NCBI GenBank assembly: GCA_019695455.1
Contig: JAEUAC010000329.1
Span: 1 to 12,336, forward strand
Length of the DNA: 12,336 nucleotides
DNA from: Methylorubrum extorquens
GTDB taxonomy: Bacteria > Pseudomonadota > Alphaproteobacteria > Rhizobiales > Beijerinckiaceae
Reading direction: 5' to 3'
In this document: one piece after another, positions 1-6,393 of the stretch
Layout: every line of letters starts with the position of its first letter
Numbering within the stretch: the stretch's first letter is position 1
The notes under the pieces: model-generated
Told to the model about the DNA's origin: nothing
Databases searched by the model: none
Seen by the model: the letters and a program-made list of their open reading frames with translations, nothing else
Position numbers and translations under genes: made by a program

Positions 1-368
1 TTCTTCGCGGCGGCCGCCTTGGCGGCTGGTGCGGCCGCCTCCTTGGTTCCGGGATTGGCCGAGGCCTTCTTCGGTGCAGCAGCCTTGGCGGCCGGCGCCT
101 TCGCGGCGGCCTTCGGAGCCGCCTTGGCAGCGGTGGCCTTGGCAGCGGTGGCCTTTGTCGCGGCGGCCTTGGGCGCGGCCGCCTTGGAAGCCGCCGTCTT
201 CGCGGCAGCGGCCTTCGGAGCCGCGGCCTTGGCGGCGGGCGCCTTGGCCGGCTTCGTCTCCGGCGCCACGGCCGCGACGGCCGACTTGGCGGCCTTCACG
301 ACTTTCGCCGCGGTCTCTTCGACGGTCTTCTTGGCCGCCGTCGCGACCTTTGCTGCAGTCTTGGCCAA
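1..368 (-). CDS. Lys/Ala-rich histone H1-like protein, N-terminal part (C-terminus off the left edge)
   Basis: Only the minus-strand frame beginning at 368 gives a sensible protein. It opens MAKTAAKVATAAKKTVEET and continues as Ala/Lys/Pro repeats of the AAK, APK and AAAK kind for 122 visible residues, with no stop before the edge. Such tails resemble the C-terminal domain of eukaryotic histone H1 and bacterial H1-like proteins, which bind DNA through regularly spaced lysines; nucleoid binding or compaction is therefore inferred. The start is TTG (366-368), because AGGAG lies seven bases upstream and the frame offers no ATG there. The first 30 or so residues contain Glu and Val and could form an amphipathic helix; the rest is low complexity and probably disordered. 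Total length is unknown because the C-terminus is missing. A lysine-rich phasin-like or AlgP-like regulator is an alternative. Confident about frame and composition, moderate about function. Confidence 0.8.
   Translation of the reverse strand, partial: MAKTAAKVATAAKKTVEETAAKVVKAAKSAVAAVAPETKPAKAPAAKAAAPKAAAAKTAASKAAAPKAAATKATAAKATAAKAAPKAAAKAPAAKAAAPKKASANPGTKEAAAPAAKAAAAK
121..150. repeat. 15-bp perfect tandem duplication inside the Lys/Ala-rich gene
   Basis: The 15-mer GCCTTGGCAGCGGTG occurs twice back to back (121-135 and 136-150). On the minus strand it encodes two identical KATAA units in frame. It sits within a wider field of near-repeats; for example, a GGCCTTCGGAGCCGC block recurs near 110 and 211. 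The unit is a multiple of three, so copy-number change would lengthen or shorten the lysine tail without breaking the frame. Confidence 0.85.
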
Positions 369-696
369 AGCGTTGCTCCTCGAAGTCGGGCGAGCACCCG
401 CGAACAAGTGCGCCGAAGAGCGAGCATGGCGGGGGTGCGGGTGATTCTCAAGGGCGCGCAAGGCCGTCAAGGCGGCATTCCACCGCTCCCCGACACGATC
501 GATCGCCCGCAGCAGCCCCGGATACGGTCGCGCCGCGCACGTGCACCCGATCTCGCAGGCCGCGGCGCAAGGCGCGAGCCGGATCGGTCCACCACCGTCC
601 CGGGCCGCCGCGCCCCCTTCTCGACGGCCCGCGGGCGTGTCAGTGCGCCCATGACAACCGCGGAGCCGGCCGGGCTCGGTCCGGTCACCGAAGGCG
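369..696. other. 328-bp intergenic region between divergent genes
   Basis: This gap separates the divergent Lys/Ala-rich gene and the glycoside hydrolase gene, so both promoters should lie here. Apart from the weak candidate at 423-451 and the AGGAG ribosome site of the left gene (376-380), I see no convincing promoter, palindrome or RNA gene. Open frames across it are arginine- and proline-rich and read as noise of the GC-rich sequence. Confidence 0.6.
423..451 (-). promoter_or_regulatory. Possible promoter of the Lys/Ala-rich gene
   Basis: Reading the minus strand, TTGAGA (446-451) resembles a -35 box. It is followed after 17 bases by CATGCT (423-428), a poor -10 box with three matches to TATAAT. 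This would place the transcript start near 416, about 48 bases upstream of the TTG start codon. The spacing is right but the -10 is weak, so this is only a candidate. Confidence 0.3.
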
Positions 697-2151
697 ATGA
701 CGACTCCGATGACGACGACCCTCCGCAGCACGGCGGGGCCCGAGAGCTGGGTGCAGGTGCGGGCGGGCCTGCCGTATTTCGTCACCGAGGACGGATCGCC
801 CTGGACCCCCATCGGCCAGAACGACTCGATCAGCTGGATCGAACTCGCCGGCCTCCATCGGCGGCGCGATCTCGCCGGTGTCGAGACGCATCTGCGCCGG
901 CTACACGCGCACGGCGTCACGTGCCTGCGCCTGATGATGGAATACGCACAGGGCCGCCGCTTCTACCTGGAGCGGCCGGCCGGGCGGTTCGTCCCGCACA
1001 TGGTCGCGCTCTGGGACGACCTGTTCGCCCTGTGCGAGCGGATCGGCCTCAAGATCCTGCTGACGCCGTTCGACACGTTCTGGACGTGGCTGCAATGGGA
1101 TCACCATCCCTACAACGAGCGGCATGGCGGCCCGCTCGCGCATCCGTCGCAGTTCCTCCTGAGCCGTCCGACGCGCGACGCCATCAAGGCGAGGCTGACC
1201 TTCGCGGTCGAGCGCTGGGGCGGTTCTCCCGCTCTCTTCGCCTGGGACCTCTGGAACGAGATCCACCCCGCGCATGCGGACGGGTCGGCGGACGGCTTCG
1301 GCGAGTTCATCCACGATCTCGCCAGCCACGTCCGCGACCTCGAGCTGCGCCTCTACGGCCGCACGCATCCGCGCACCGTCTCGCTCTTCGGGCCCGAACT
1401 CTGGTGGCGGCCGGAGATGGACCTGAGCACGCCGATCTACCGGCACCCGGATCTCGATTTCGCGACCATCCACATCTACCACGAGGGCACGATCGACGCC
1501 CCGCGCGACACGGTGGCGCCCGCGCGCAGCATGGGCCGCATCGTGCGCGACGCGCTGGCCGAGATCCGGGACGATCGGCCCTTCCTCGACAGCGAGCACG
1601 GACCGATCCACACCTTCAAGGACAGGCGGAAGAGCCTGCCGGAGGCCTTCGACGACGAATACTTCCGGCACATGCAATGGGCGCATTGCGCCTCGGGCGG
1701 GGCGGGCGGCGGGATGCGCTGGCCCAACCGCAATCCGCACGTGCTCACGTCCGGCATGCGCCGCGCCCAGCGCGCGCTGGGCGCCGTCGCCGAGGGCATC
1801 GACTGGACGTCCTTCCGCCGTCGCAACCTGAACGACGCCGTGAAGACGCTCTCGTCCCAGGTGGCCGTGTTCGCCTGCGGCGACGCCCGGCAGGTGCTGG
1901 CCTGGCTCCTGCGGACCGACGTCACGGGCCCGAACGGCATGCAGCGCACCGATGCCGCGCCGCTCTCGACCTGGATCCGCGTGCCGGGGCTCGAAGCCGG
2001 CCGCTACGTCGCCACGGGCTGGGACACGGGGACCGGGGAGCCCGCCTGGACCCGCGAGGTCGAGGCGGCGGGCGGCGCGGTCTCGCTCGCGCTGCCGCCC
2101 TTCGGGACCGACGTCGCGATCACGCTCCGGCCCCGGCCCGCCGGGCCGTAG
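697..2151 (+). CDS. GH5-like (clan GH-A) glycoside hydrolase, no signal peptide
   Basis: The 484-residue product has the layout of a clan GH-A (beta/alpha)8 glycosidase such as cellulase/mannanase GH5. Visible marks are CLRLMME around 76-82 (strand beta-3 area), WDLWNEIH at 183-190 with N187-E188 as the likely acid/base, IHIYHEG at 258-264 (H259, Y261, active-site wall), and FLDSEHGPIH at 296-305 with E300 as the likely nucleophile. MRWPNRNP at 340-347 supplies a strand beta-8 tryptophan. A C-terminal stretch from about 385 looks beta-rich, like an accessory sandwich domain. I see no signal peptide or anchor, so it may act in the cytoplasm on oligosaccharides or leave by another route. The start is uncertain: ATG 697 has a purine-rich GAAGG directly before it, and ATG 709 is an alternative four codons later. 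It stands alone and ends 6 bp from the convergent BKACE gene. The substrate cannot be told from sequence. Confidence 0.8.
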   Translation: MTTPMTTTLRSTAGPESWVQVRAGLPYFVTEDGSPWTPIGQNDSISWIELAGLHRRRDLAGVETHLRRLHAHGVTCLRLMMEYAQGRRFYLERPAGRFVPHMVALWDDLFALCERIGLKILLTPFDTFWTWLQWDHHPYNERHGGPLAHPSQFLLSRPTRDAIKARLTFAVERWGGSPALFAWDLWNEIHPAHADGSADGFGEFIHDLASHVRDLELRLYGRTHPRTVSLFGPELWWRPEMDLSTPIYRHPDLDFATIHIYHEGTIDAPRDTVAPARSMGRIVRDALAEIRDDRPFLDSEHGPIHTFKDRRKSLPEAFDDEYFRHMQWAHCASGGAGGGMRWPNRNPHVLTSGMRRAQRALGAVAEGIDWTSFRRRNLNDAVKTLSSQVAVFACGDARQVLAWLLRTDVTGPNGMQRTDAAPLSTWIRVPGLEAGRYVATGWDTGTGEPAWTREVEAAGGAVSLALPPFGTDVAITLRPRPAGP

Positions 2152-2157
2152 CGCGGG

Positions 2158-3039
2158 TCAGCGCGGCGGCAGCCCGAGCATGTCGCGCGCCTCGCCGGCG
2201 CTCGCGGGTTCGTGGCCGAGTTCCGTGATGATCCGGACCGTGCGGGCGACGAGCTGCTCGTTCGTCGCGAGCTCGCCGCGGGCATAGTAGTTGTTGTCCT
2301 CGAGGCCGACCCGGACATGGCCGCCGAGGAGGATGGCCTGCGTGGTCGCGGGCAGCTGGGCCGGCCCGATCCCCGAGACGCAGAAGATCGAGTGCGGCGG
2401 CAGCATCCGGATCATGGCGGCCAGGATGTCGTGGGAATACGGCATCGCGCCCTGGAAGCCCTTGTCCGCGCCCAGCACCATGTTGATGTAGTAGGGCGGC
2501 TTGTCGTAGCCCTTCTCGATCAGGCGGGTCACGTCCTGCAGGATGTGCTGCGGGCCGAACACCTCCCATTCCGGCTTGATGCCGCGGTCCTGCATGCGCC
2601 TGGCCAGGATCTCGCAGCGCGAGGGCGTGGTGATGACGCAGATCTCGCGCCCGCCATGCACGTCGGCGAAGGTCATGCCGTCGAACGTCGCCATCTCGGC
2701 GCCCGCGTCGCACCCCTTCAGGCGCTCGGAGAAATCGCTCTCGAACAATCCGTCGGGCCGGGGCACCAGCATGTCGCCGGACGATCCGCCGCCCGTCGAG
2801 TTGTTGATGACGATGTCGGTCCTCGCCCGGATCCGGTCGTTGATGTCCCGGTAGATGTCGGCGTTGCAGGTCGCCTCGTCGTCGGGCCGGCGCGCGTGCA
2901 GGGCCGCGATCGCGGCGCCGGTTTTCCAGGACCTCTCGACCGATTCCGCGATCTCGCCCGGCTGGGTCGGCAGGTTCGGGTTCTGCGCCTTCGAGGCCAT
3001 GCCGCCCGTGGGCGCCACCGTCACGATCACCTTGGCCAT
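2158..3039 (-). CDS. Beta-keto-acid cleavage enzyme (BKACE, DUF849 family)
   Basis: The 293-residue protein begins MAKVIVTVAPTGGMASKAQN and shows the BKACE/3-keto-5-aminohexanoate cleavage (Kce) pattern: the PTGG loop (10-13), NPNLPTQPGEIAE (20-32), LHARRPDDE (47-55), DIVINNSTGGG (75-85), EWEVFGP (157-163), the C-terminal GGHVRVGLEDN (239-249) and a closing MLGLP. Family members bind a divalent metal, usually zinc, and convert a beta-keto acid plus acetyl-CoA into acetoacetate plus an acyl-CoA. E247 matches the conserved metal-site glutamate region. Oddly, the usual His-x-His zinc motif reads A46-L47-H48. Length is normal for the family. ATG 3039 is preceded by AAGGACGAGG. It is the second gene of an operon, 47 bp after the dehydrogenase. 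The neighbours suggest dehydrocarnitine or a similar 3-oxo acid as substrate, but this clade differs from the well-known carnitine-pathway enzyme, so the substrate is open. Confidence 0.88.
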   Translation of the reverse strand: MAKVIVTVAPTGGMASKAQNPNLPTQPGEIAESVERSWKTGAAIAALHARRPDDEATCNADIYRDINDRIRARTDIVINNSTGGGSSGDMLVPRPDGLFESDFSERLKGCDAGAEMATFDGMTFADVHGGREICVITTPSRCEILARRMQDRGIKPEWEVFGPQHILQDVTRLIEKGYDKPPYYINMVLGADKGFQGAMPYSHDILAAMIRMLPPHSIFCVSGIGPAQLPATTQAILLGGHVRVGLEDNNYYARGELATNEQLVARTVRIITELGHEPASAGEARDMLGLPPR

Positions 3040-3086
3040 GTCATCCTCGTCCTTCGTGGCACTGGTCTCGGCTCTGCGGGGCGGCG

Positions 3087-4031
3087 TCAGGGGAGGGCGC
3101 CCGACCCCGCCTTGGCGCTCACGATCTCGACGAGCAGGCGGTCCCGCTCCGCGACCGCGGCCGCGAAGTCGACGGACGCGATCTCGGACTCGACGCCCGC
3201 GATGAGCTTCCGCTTCAGGGCCTCGTCGAGGACGGGGGTGCCGAGATCGGCCCACATCGCTTCGGTCAGCGGGCCGAGATGGTCGAGGAGGTGGCGCAGC
3301 CCGCCGGCGCCACCCGAGAGGTGGCTCAGGAAGACCGGGCCGAGCAGCGCCCAGCGCAGGCCCGGCCCGTGGGCGATGGCCGCATCGACCTCCGCGACCG
3401 TCACGGCGCCGATGTCGACGAGGTGGTAGGCCTCGCGCCAGAGCGCCGCCTGCAGGCGGTTCGCGACGTGGCCGACGAGTTCCTTGCGGATGCGGATCGG
3501 CTTCTTGCCCACCGCCTCGTAGAACGCCATGGCGCCCGCGATGGCCTCCTCGGAGGTCGCCTCGCCGCCGACGACCTCGACGAGCGGAACGAGGTGGGGC
3601 GGGTTGAACGGGTGGCCGACGAGCACGCGCTCCGGGTGGCGGCAGGCGCCCTGGAACAGGCTCGGCTTGAAGCCCGACGACGAGGTGGCGAGGATCACGT
3701 CCGGCGCGGTCGCGGCGTCCAGGCGCCGGTAGGTCTCGCGCTTCACGTCCTCCCGTTCCGGCCCGTTCTCCTGCACGAAGTCGACCTCGGCGACGCAGCT
3801 CTCGAGATCCGGGGCGACGCGGATGCGCGCCGGATCGGCGCCTTCCGACAGCCCCAGACGCTCGAGCGCCGGCCAGGCGGTCTCCACGTCGGCGCGCAGG
3901 CGCGCTTCGGCGCCCTCCGACGGGTCGGTCGCCACCACGTCGTAGCCGCGGGCCGCGAAGAGGGCGGCCCAGCTCGCGCCGATGACGCCCGTCCCGACCA
4001 CCCCGATGCGCCCGATCGCGCGCTGAGCCAT
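3087..4031 (-). CDS. 3-hydroxyacyl dehydrogenase, L-carnitine dehydrogenase-like
   Basis: The 314-residue enzyme belongs to the 3-hydroxyacyl-CoA dehydrogenase superfamily. An N-terminal Rossmann fold (about 7-190) has GVVGTGVIG with the G13-x-G15-x-x-G18 pattern, and D36 ending strand beta-2 indicates NAD rather than NADP. ENGPERE, ATSSSGF and HPFNPPHLVPLVEVV follow, the last carrying the catalytic His and Glu region. The C-terminal helical domain begins at ELVGHVANRLQAAL. ASWAALFAARGYDVVATDP and the ENGPER stretch are typical of carnitine 3-dehydrogenase, which makes 3-dehydrocarnitine. ATG 4031 is preceded by GGGGAGG at a six-base spacing; an in-frame upstream ATG would add an unsupported tail. 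It is first in a two-gene operon with the BKACE, and both ribosome sites share a GGACGAG word. Some carnitine dehydrogenases carry a fused C-terminal thioesterase domain; here that activity is on a separate divergent gene. A different short 3-hydroxy acid remains possible. Confidence 0.85.
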   Translation of the reverse strand: MAQRAIGRIGVVGTGVIGASWAALFAARGYDVVATDPSEGAEARLRADVETAWPALERLGLSEGADPARIRVAPDLESCVAEVDFVQENGPEREDVKRETYRRLDAATAPDVILATSSSGFKPSLFQGACRHPERVLVGHPFNPPHLVPLVEVVGGEATSEEAIAGAMAFYEAVGKKPIRIRKELVGHVANRLQAALWREAYHLVDIGAVTVAEVDAAIAHGPGLRWALLGPVFLSHLSGGAGGLRHLLDHLGPLTEAMWADLGTPVLDEALKRKLIAGVESEIASVDFAAAVAERDRLLVEIVSAKAGSGALP

Positions 4032-4340
4032 GCTCGTCCTCCCCGGGGCCGTCGGACGTTCCGCCGATCGAGCCGTCGTCGTCATGTGGCAGCACTGTCG
4101 GAGGCGCGGCAAGCCCGCCCGGCGACCGGGCGGCATAGGCGCCGCGGGCGAGTCGGCCTAAGAGGGCGAGGAGGCGGTCGAGCGGCCCGCCTCGCCGGTC
4201 CCTGTCGCGCCGCGCCGTCCTCGCGGCGGCCCGGCGACGCCCGGGGCAGGGCAGGCACCAACCAGCGCGCGACGTTCGGCTCCCGTCGCGGCGCAGCATC
4301 GAGGCCGGCCGGACGGGATCCGGCCCGCCGGAGGATCGGC
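4032..4340. other. 309-bp divergent intergenic region of the catabolic module
   Basis: This region lies between the divergent dehydrogenase and thioesterase starts and should hold promoters for both. It contains the ribosome sites at each end (GGGGAGG for the left gene; GGAGG at 4330-4334 for the right) and a perfect inverted repeat at 4115-4133. No clear -35/-10 pair and no regulator gene are visible. In-frame extensions of both flanking ORFs into it are arginine/proline-rich and not believed. Confidence 0.6.
4115..4133. promoter_or_regulatory. Perfect 8-bp inverted repeat with 3-bp spacer in the divergent region
   Basis: CCGCCCGG (4115-4122), CGA, then CCGGGCGG (4126-4133) form a perfect dyad about 84 bp upstream of the dehydrogenase start and 208 bp upstream of the thioesterase start. 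Its position between divergently transcribed genes of one pathway would suit an operator, but a chance GC-rich hairpin is a real alternative. There is no T-run to make it a terminator. Confidence 0.3.
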
Positions 4341-4787
4341 ATGGGCGACGACACGGGCGGCGGCTTCCGGAACGAGCGCGAGATGACCATCGAATGGGGC
4401 CAGTGCGACCCCGCCGGGATCGTCTTCAACCCGCGCTACTTCGAGTTCTTCGACTGGTCGACCGCGCTGCTCCTCGAAGCCGCGACCGGGATGCGCAAGG
4501 CGGCCATGACGGCCCATCACGGCATCGTCGGCACGCCCGTCGTCGAGACGCGGGCCGTGTTCCACGCGCCGACGCGCTTCGGCGACCGGGTGCGGATCGT
4601 CTCGGCCGTCGGGACCGTGAAGCGGTCGAGCTTCGGCCTGCGCCACCGGCTGTTCCGGGGCGAGCGCCTCTGCGTCGAGGGCGAGGAGACCCGCGTCTGG
4701 GCCGGCCGCCACCCCGACGACCCCGAGCGGCTGGCGAGCGTCGCGATCCCGGCGGACGTCGTCGCGGCGCTGTCCGGCACGCGCTGA
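4341..4787 (+). CDS. Hotdog-fold acyl-CoA thioesterase (4-hydroxybenzoyl-CoA thioesterase type)
   Basis: The 148-residue protein is a single-domain 4HBT-type thioesterase. The signature is EWGQCDPAGIVFNPRYFEFFD (18-38), where D23 corresponds to the catalytic aspartate of the D-P-A-G-I-V motif that begins the central helix of the hotdog fold. The later part (FHAPTRFGDRVRIVSAVG and SFGLRHRLFRGERLCVEGEE) gives the beta-sheet. Length is typical. ATG 4341 has an ideal GGAGG six bases upstream. It diverges from the dehydrogenase/BKACE operon. In carnitine breakdown a thioesterase frees glycine betaine from betainyl-CoA, so an equivalent step on the acyl-CoA released by the BKACE is the natural inference. 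Sequence alone cannot exclude an aromatic or other acyl-CoA substrate. A strong hairpin follows the stop codon. Confidence 0.85.
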   Translation: MGDDTGGGFRNEREMTIEWGQCDPAGIVFNPRYFEFFDWSTALLLEAATGMRKAAMTAHHGIVGTPVVETRAVFHAPTRFGDRVRIVSAVGTVKRSSFGLRHRLFRGERLCVEGEETRVWAGRHPDDPERLASVAIPADVVAALSGTR

Positions 4788-4806
4788 TCCGCTCGGCGCG
4801 TGCCGC

Positions 4807-4848
4807 GGATCGCGCCGTCGGCGCGACGGCGCGTCGCGTTAGCGATCC
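4807..4848 (+). terminator. Hairpin after the thioesterase gene, candidate terminator
   Basis: CGCGCCGTC (4811-4819) and GACGGCGCG (4825-4833) pair perfectly over nine bases with a five-base loop, 23 bases after the thioesterase stop codon. GGAT just outside (4807-4810) can also pair with ATCC (4845-4848), adding an outer stem across a bulge, or GGATCGC with GCGATCC as an alternative fold. No run of T follows, so this is either a GC-rich terminator without a U tract or a transcript-end stabilising structure. Confidence 0.45.
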
Positions 4849-4957
4849 GTCCACCCTGTCGGCGGGCCCCGGCCCGGCGTTAGGGCTCCGTGGACGGCTC
4901 CGGCGGCTTCCTCGGCGCCCGCGCGACGCCGACCGGTCGCGCCCGGAGAGCGGTCGC

Positions 4958-6334
4958 ATGCGCCTCGTCCCGATCGTCCTCGCCGCGCTGCTCGTCCCGG
5001 GCCTCGCCGCCGCCCAGCCCGCGCGCGAGGCGGGACGGAGGAGCGATTCCGGGTCCGAGAGCCTCGGCGCGATCCGGCCGGTCTCGCTGCCCGAATGCCG
5101 CCGGCCCGGCGACCGCGACTGGGCGCCCGCCTTCGCCCGCTGCATCGGCCAGGGCCGCGAGGTCTACGTCCCGGCCGGCCTCTACGAGGTCGCGGCGCCC
5201 GTCGTGCTGCGGTCGGGCACGAGGCTGCGGGGCGCCGGCAAGGGGCTGACGACCATCCGGCTGGCCGACCGGGCGAACGCGGACGTGGTCCAGACGGAGG
5301 GCGCCTACGGCCTGTTCGGCACCCGCTCGTCGGGCGGGGCGCGGCGCTGGTCGATCTCGGACCTGACGATCGACGGCAACCGCCGCGGCCAGACCGCGAT
5401 CGGGCCGGCCGTGGACGCCGTGAACTGCCTCGCGATCTACGGCGACAACTGGGACCTGCGCGACGTGCTGCTGACGCAGTGCCGGGGCCACGGGATCCGC
5501 TCGGAATGGTTCGACGGCGGCGCCGTCGGCGGCATGGAGGCGAGCCTCCTGAACGTCACGATCGACGTGGCCGGACGGCACGGCTGGTGGTTCAAGGGAC
5601 CGCACGACAGCAACGCCGTGAAGCTCATCGTCATCGACGCGGGCCAGGAGATGGACGACCTCTACGACGGCCTGCGCATCGAGGGGGCCGCCAACGGCCG
5701 CTTCGTCGACTTCCATGGCTGGCACCGCTCGGTCGCGACCAACCGCGTCCGCTACCAGCTGTATTCGTCCGGCTCGAACCAGATCATCGCCTCCCACATC
5801 GAGGGCGGCCGCTCGCAGCTCTACCATGCGGGCCAGTTCGACCAGGTGATCGGCTCGTTCGTCTACGCGCCGTTCGGGCCGCCCGGATCGGCGCTGGTCA
5901 CCTTCGCGGGCAACAGCAACACGCATGTCGGCAACCAGTACCAGTCCTTCGCCGGCCATCCGACCTACGGCATCCGCCTCGGCACGAAGGACCGGAGCGT
6001 CGTCTACAACCGCGTCGTCGAGGGCCAATTCCAGGACTTCGACGCCGCCGGAGCCGTCCAGTTCGTCGGGGACGGCGGGTCGAACAGGATCTCGGGCTAC
6101 GGCTTCTCGCGGCCGGGCGGCACGACCACCTTCGACGGCCGGATCCACGACACGACCGAAATCGACTACAAGCAGGGCGGCACGCCGATCGAGATCGCAT
6201 CGTGGCGGCTGAAGTCGACGCCGCCCGCCGCGACGTCCGACGCCTGCAATCCCGGCCAGATGACCTTCGACGACGAGGCCCTCTACGTCTGCACGCCGGC
6301 CCGTTCCTGGAAGCGGGCGCCGCTCGCGCGCTGA
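4958..6334 (+). CDS. Secreted right-handed beta-helix protein, pectate-lyase-superfamily type
   Basis: The 458-residue product starts with a signal peptide, MRLVPIVLAALLVPGLAAA, with probable cleavage after A19. From about residue 60 comes the N-cap of pectate-lyase-3-like beta-helix proteins: REVYVPAGLYEVAAPVVLRSGTRLRGAG-like sequence, a layout shared by polysaccharide lyases, phage tailspikes and EPS epimerases. Repeated coils rich in Asn, Gly and hydrophobic residues follow (ISDLTIDGN, LRDVLLTQC, GHGIRSEW, VGNQYQSF, NRISGYGF). The last 30 residues hold a pair of Cys in DACNPGQ and LYVCTPARSW, like small C-terminal caps. I cannot name a catalytic residue with confidence. ATG 4958 is chosen because GGAGAG lies seven bases upstream and the signal peptide starts there. 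Gene order puts it 59 bp before an O-antigen ligase-like gene, suggesting a periplasmic or surface role in polysaccharide modification or turnover. Confidence 0.82.
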   Translation: MRLVPIVLAALLVPGLAAAQPAREAGRRSDSGSESLGAIRPVSLPECRRPGDRDWAPAFARCIGQGREVYVPAGLYEVAAPVVLRSGTRLRGAGKGLTTIRLADRANADVVQTEGAYGLFGTRSSGGARRWSISDLTIDGNRRGQTAIGPAVDAVNCLAIYGDNWDLRDVLLTQCRGHGIRSEWFDGGAVGGMEASLLNVTIDVAGRHGWWFKGPHDSNAVKLIVIDAGQEMDDLYDGLRIEGAANGRFVDFHGWHRSVATNRVRYQLYSSGSNQIIASHIEGGRSQLYHAGQFDQVIGSFVYAPFGPPGSALVTFAGNSNTHVGNQYQSFAGHPTYGIRLGTKDRSVVYNRVVEGQFQDFDAAGAVQFVGDGGSNRISGYGFSRPGGTTTFDGRIHDTTEIDYKQGGTPIEIASWRLKSTPPAATSDACNPGQMTFDDEALYVCTPARSWKRAPLAR

Positions 6335-6393
6335 GGTCACCGGTAACGCGCCCTTAAAGCGAGCGGCCTAAGCCCTGCGGACTCGAGGTCCAC

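Noticed and set aside
19..444. Long Ala-rich plus-strand ORF over the left edge
   Set aside because: It is the complement of the Lys/Ala-rich minus-strand gene. The minus frame has regular lysines, a ribosome site and a sensible N-terminus, while this frame is a monotone Ala/Phe/Leu string.
408..2228. 606-codon plus-strand ORF
   Set aside because: Arg/Pro/Ala-rich shadow of the glycoside hydrolase in another frame; no recognisable domain.
3040..4299. Upstream extension of the BKACE frame to make a 713-residue protein
   Set aside because: The extension is Arg/Gly-rich and overlaps the dehydrogenase in another frame. The real start at 3039 has its own ribosome site and a family-like N-terminus.
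3279..4340. N-terminal extension of the thioesterase frame
   Set aside because: It runs antisense through the dehydrogenase and is low quality. ATG 4341 has an ideal ribosome site and gives normal family length.
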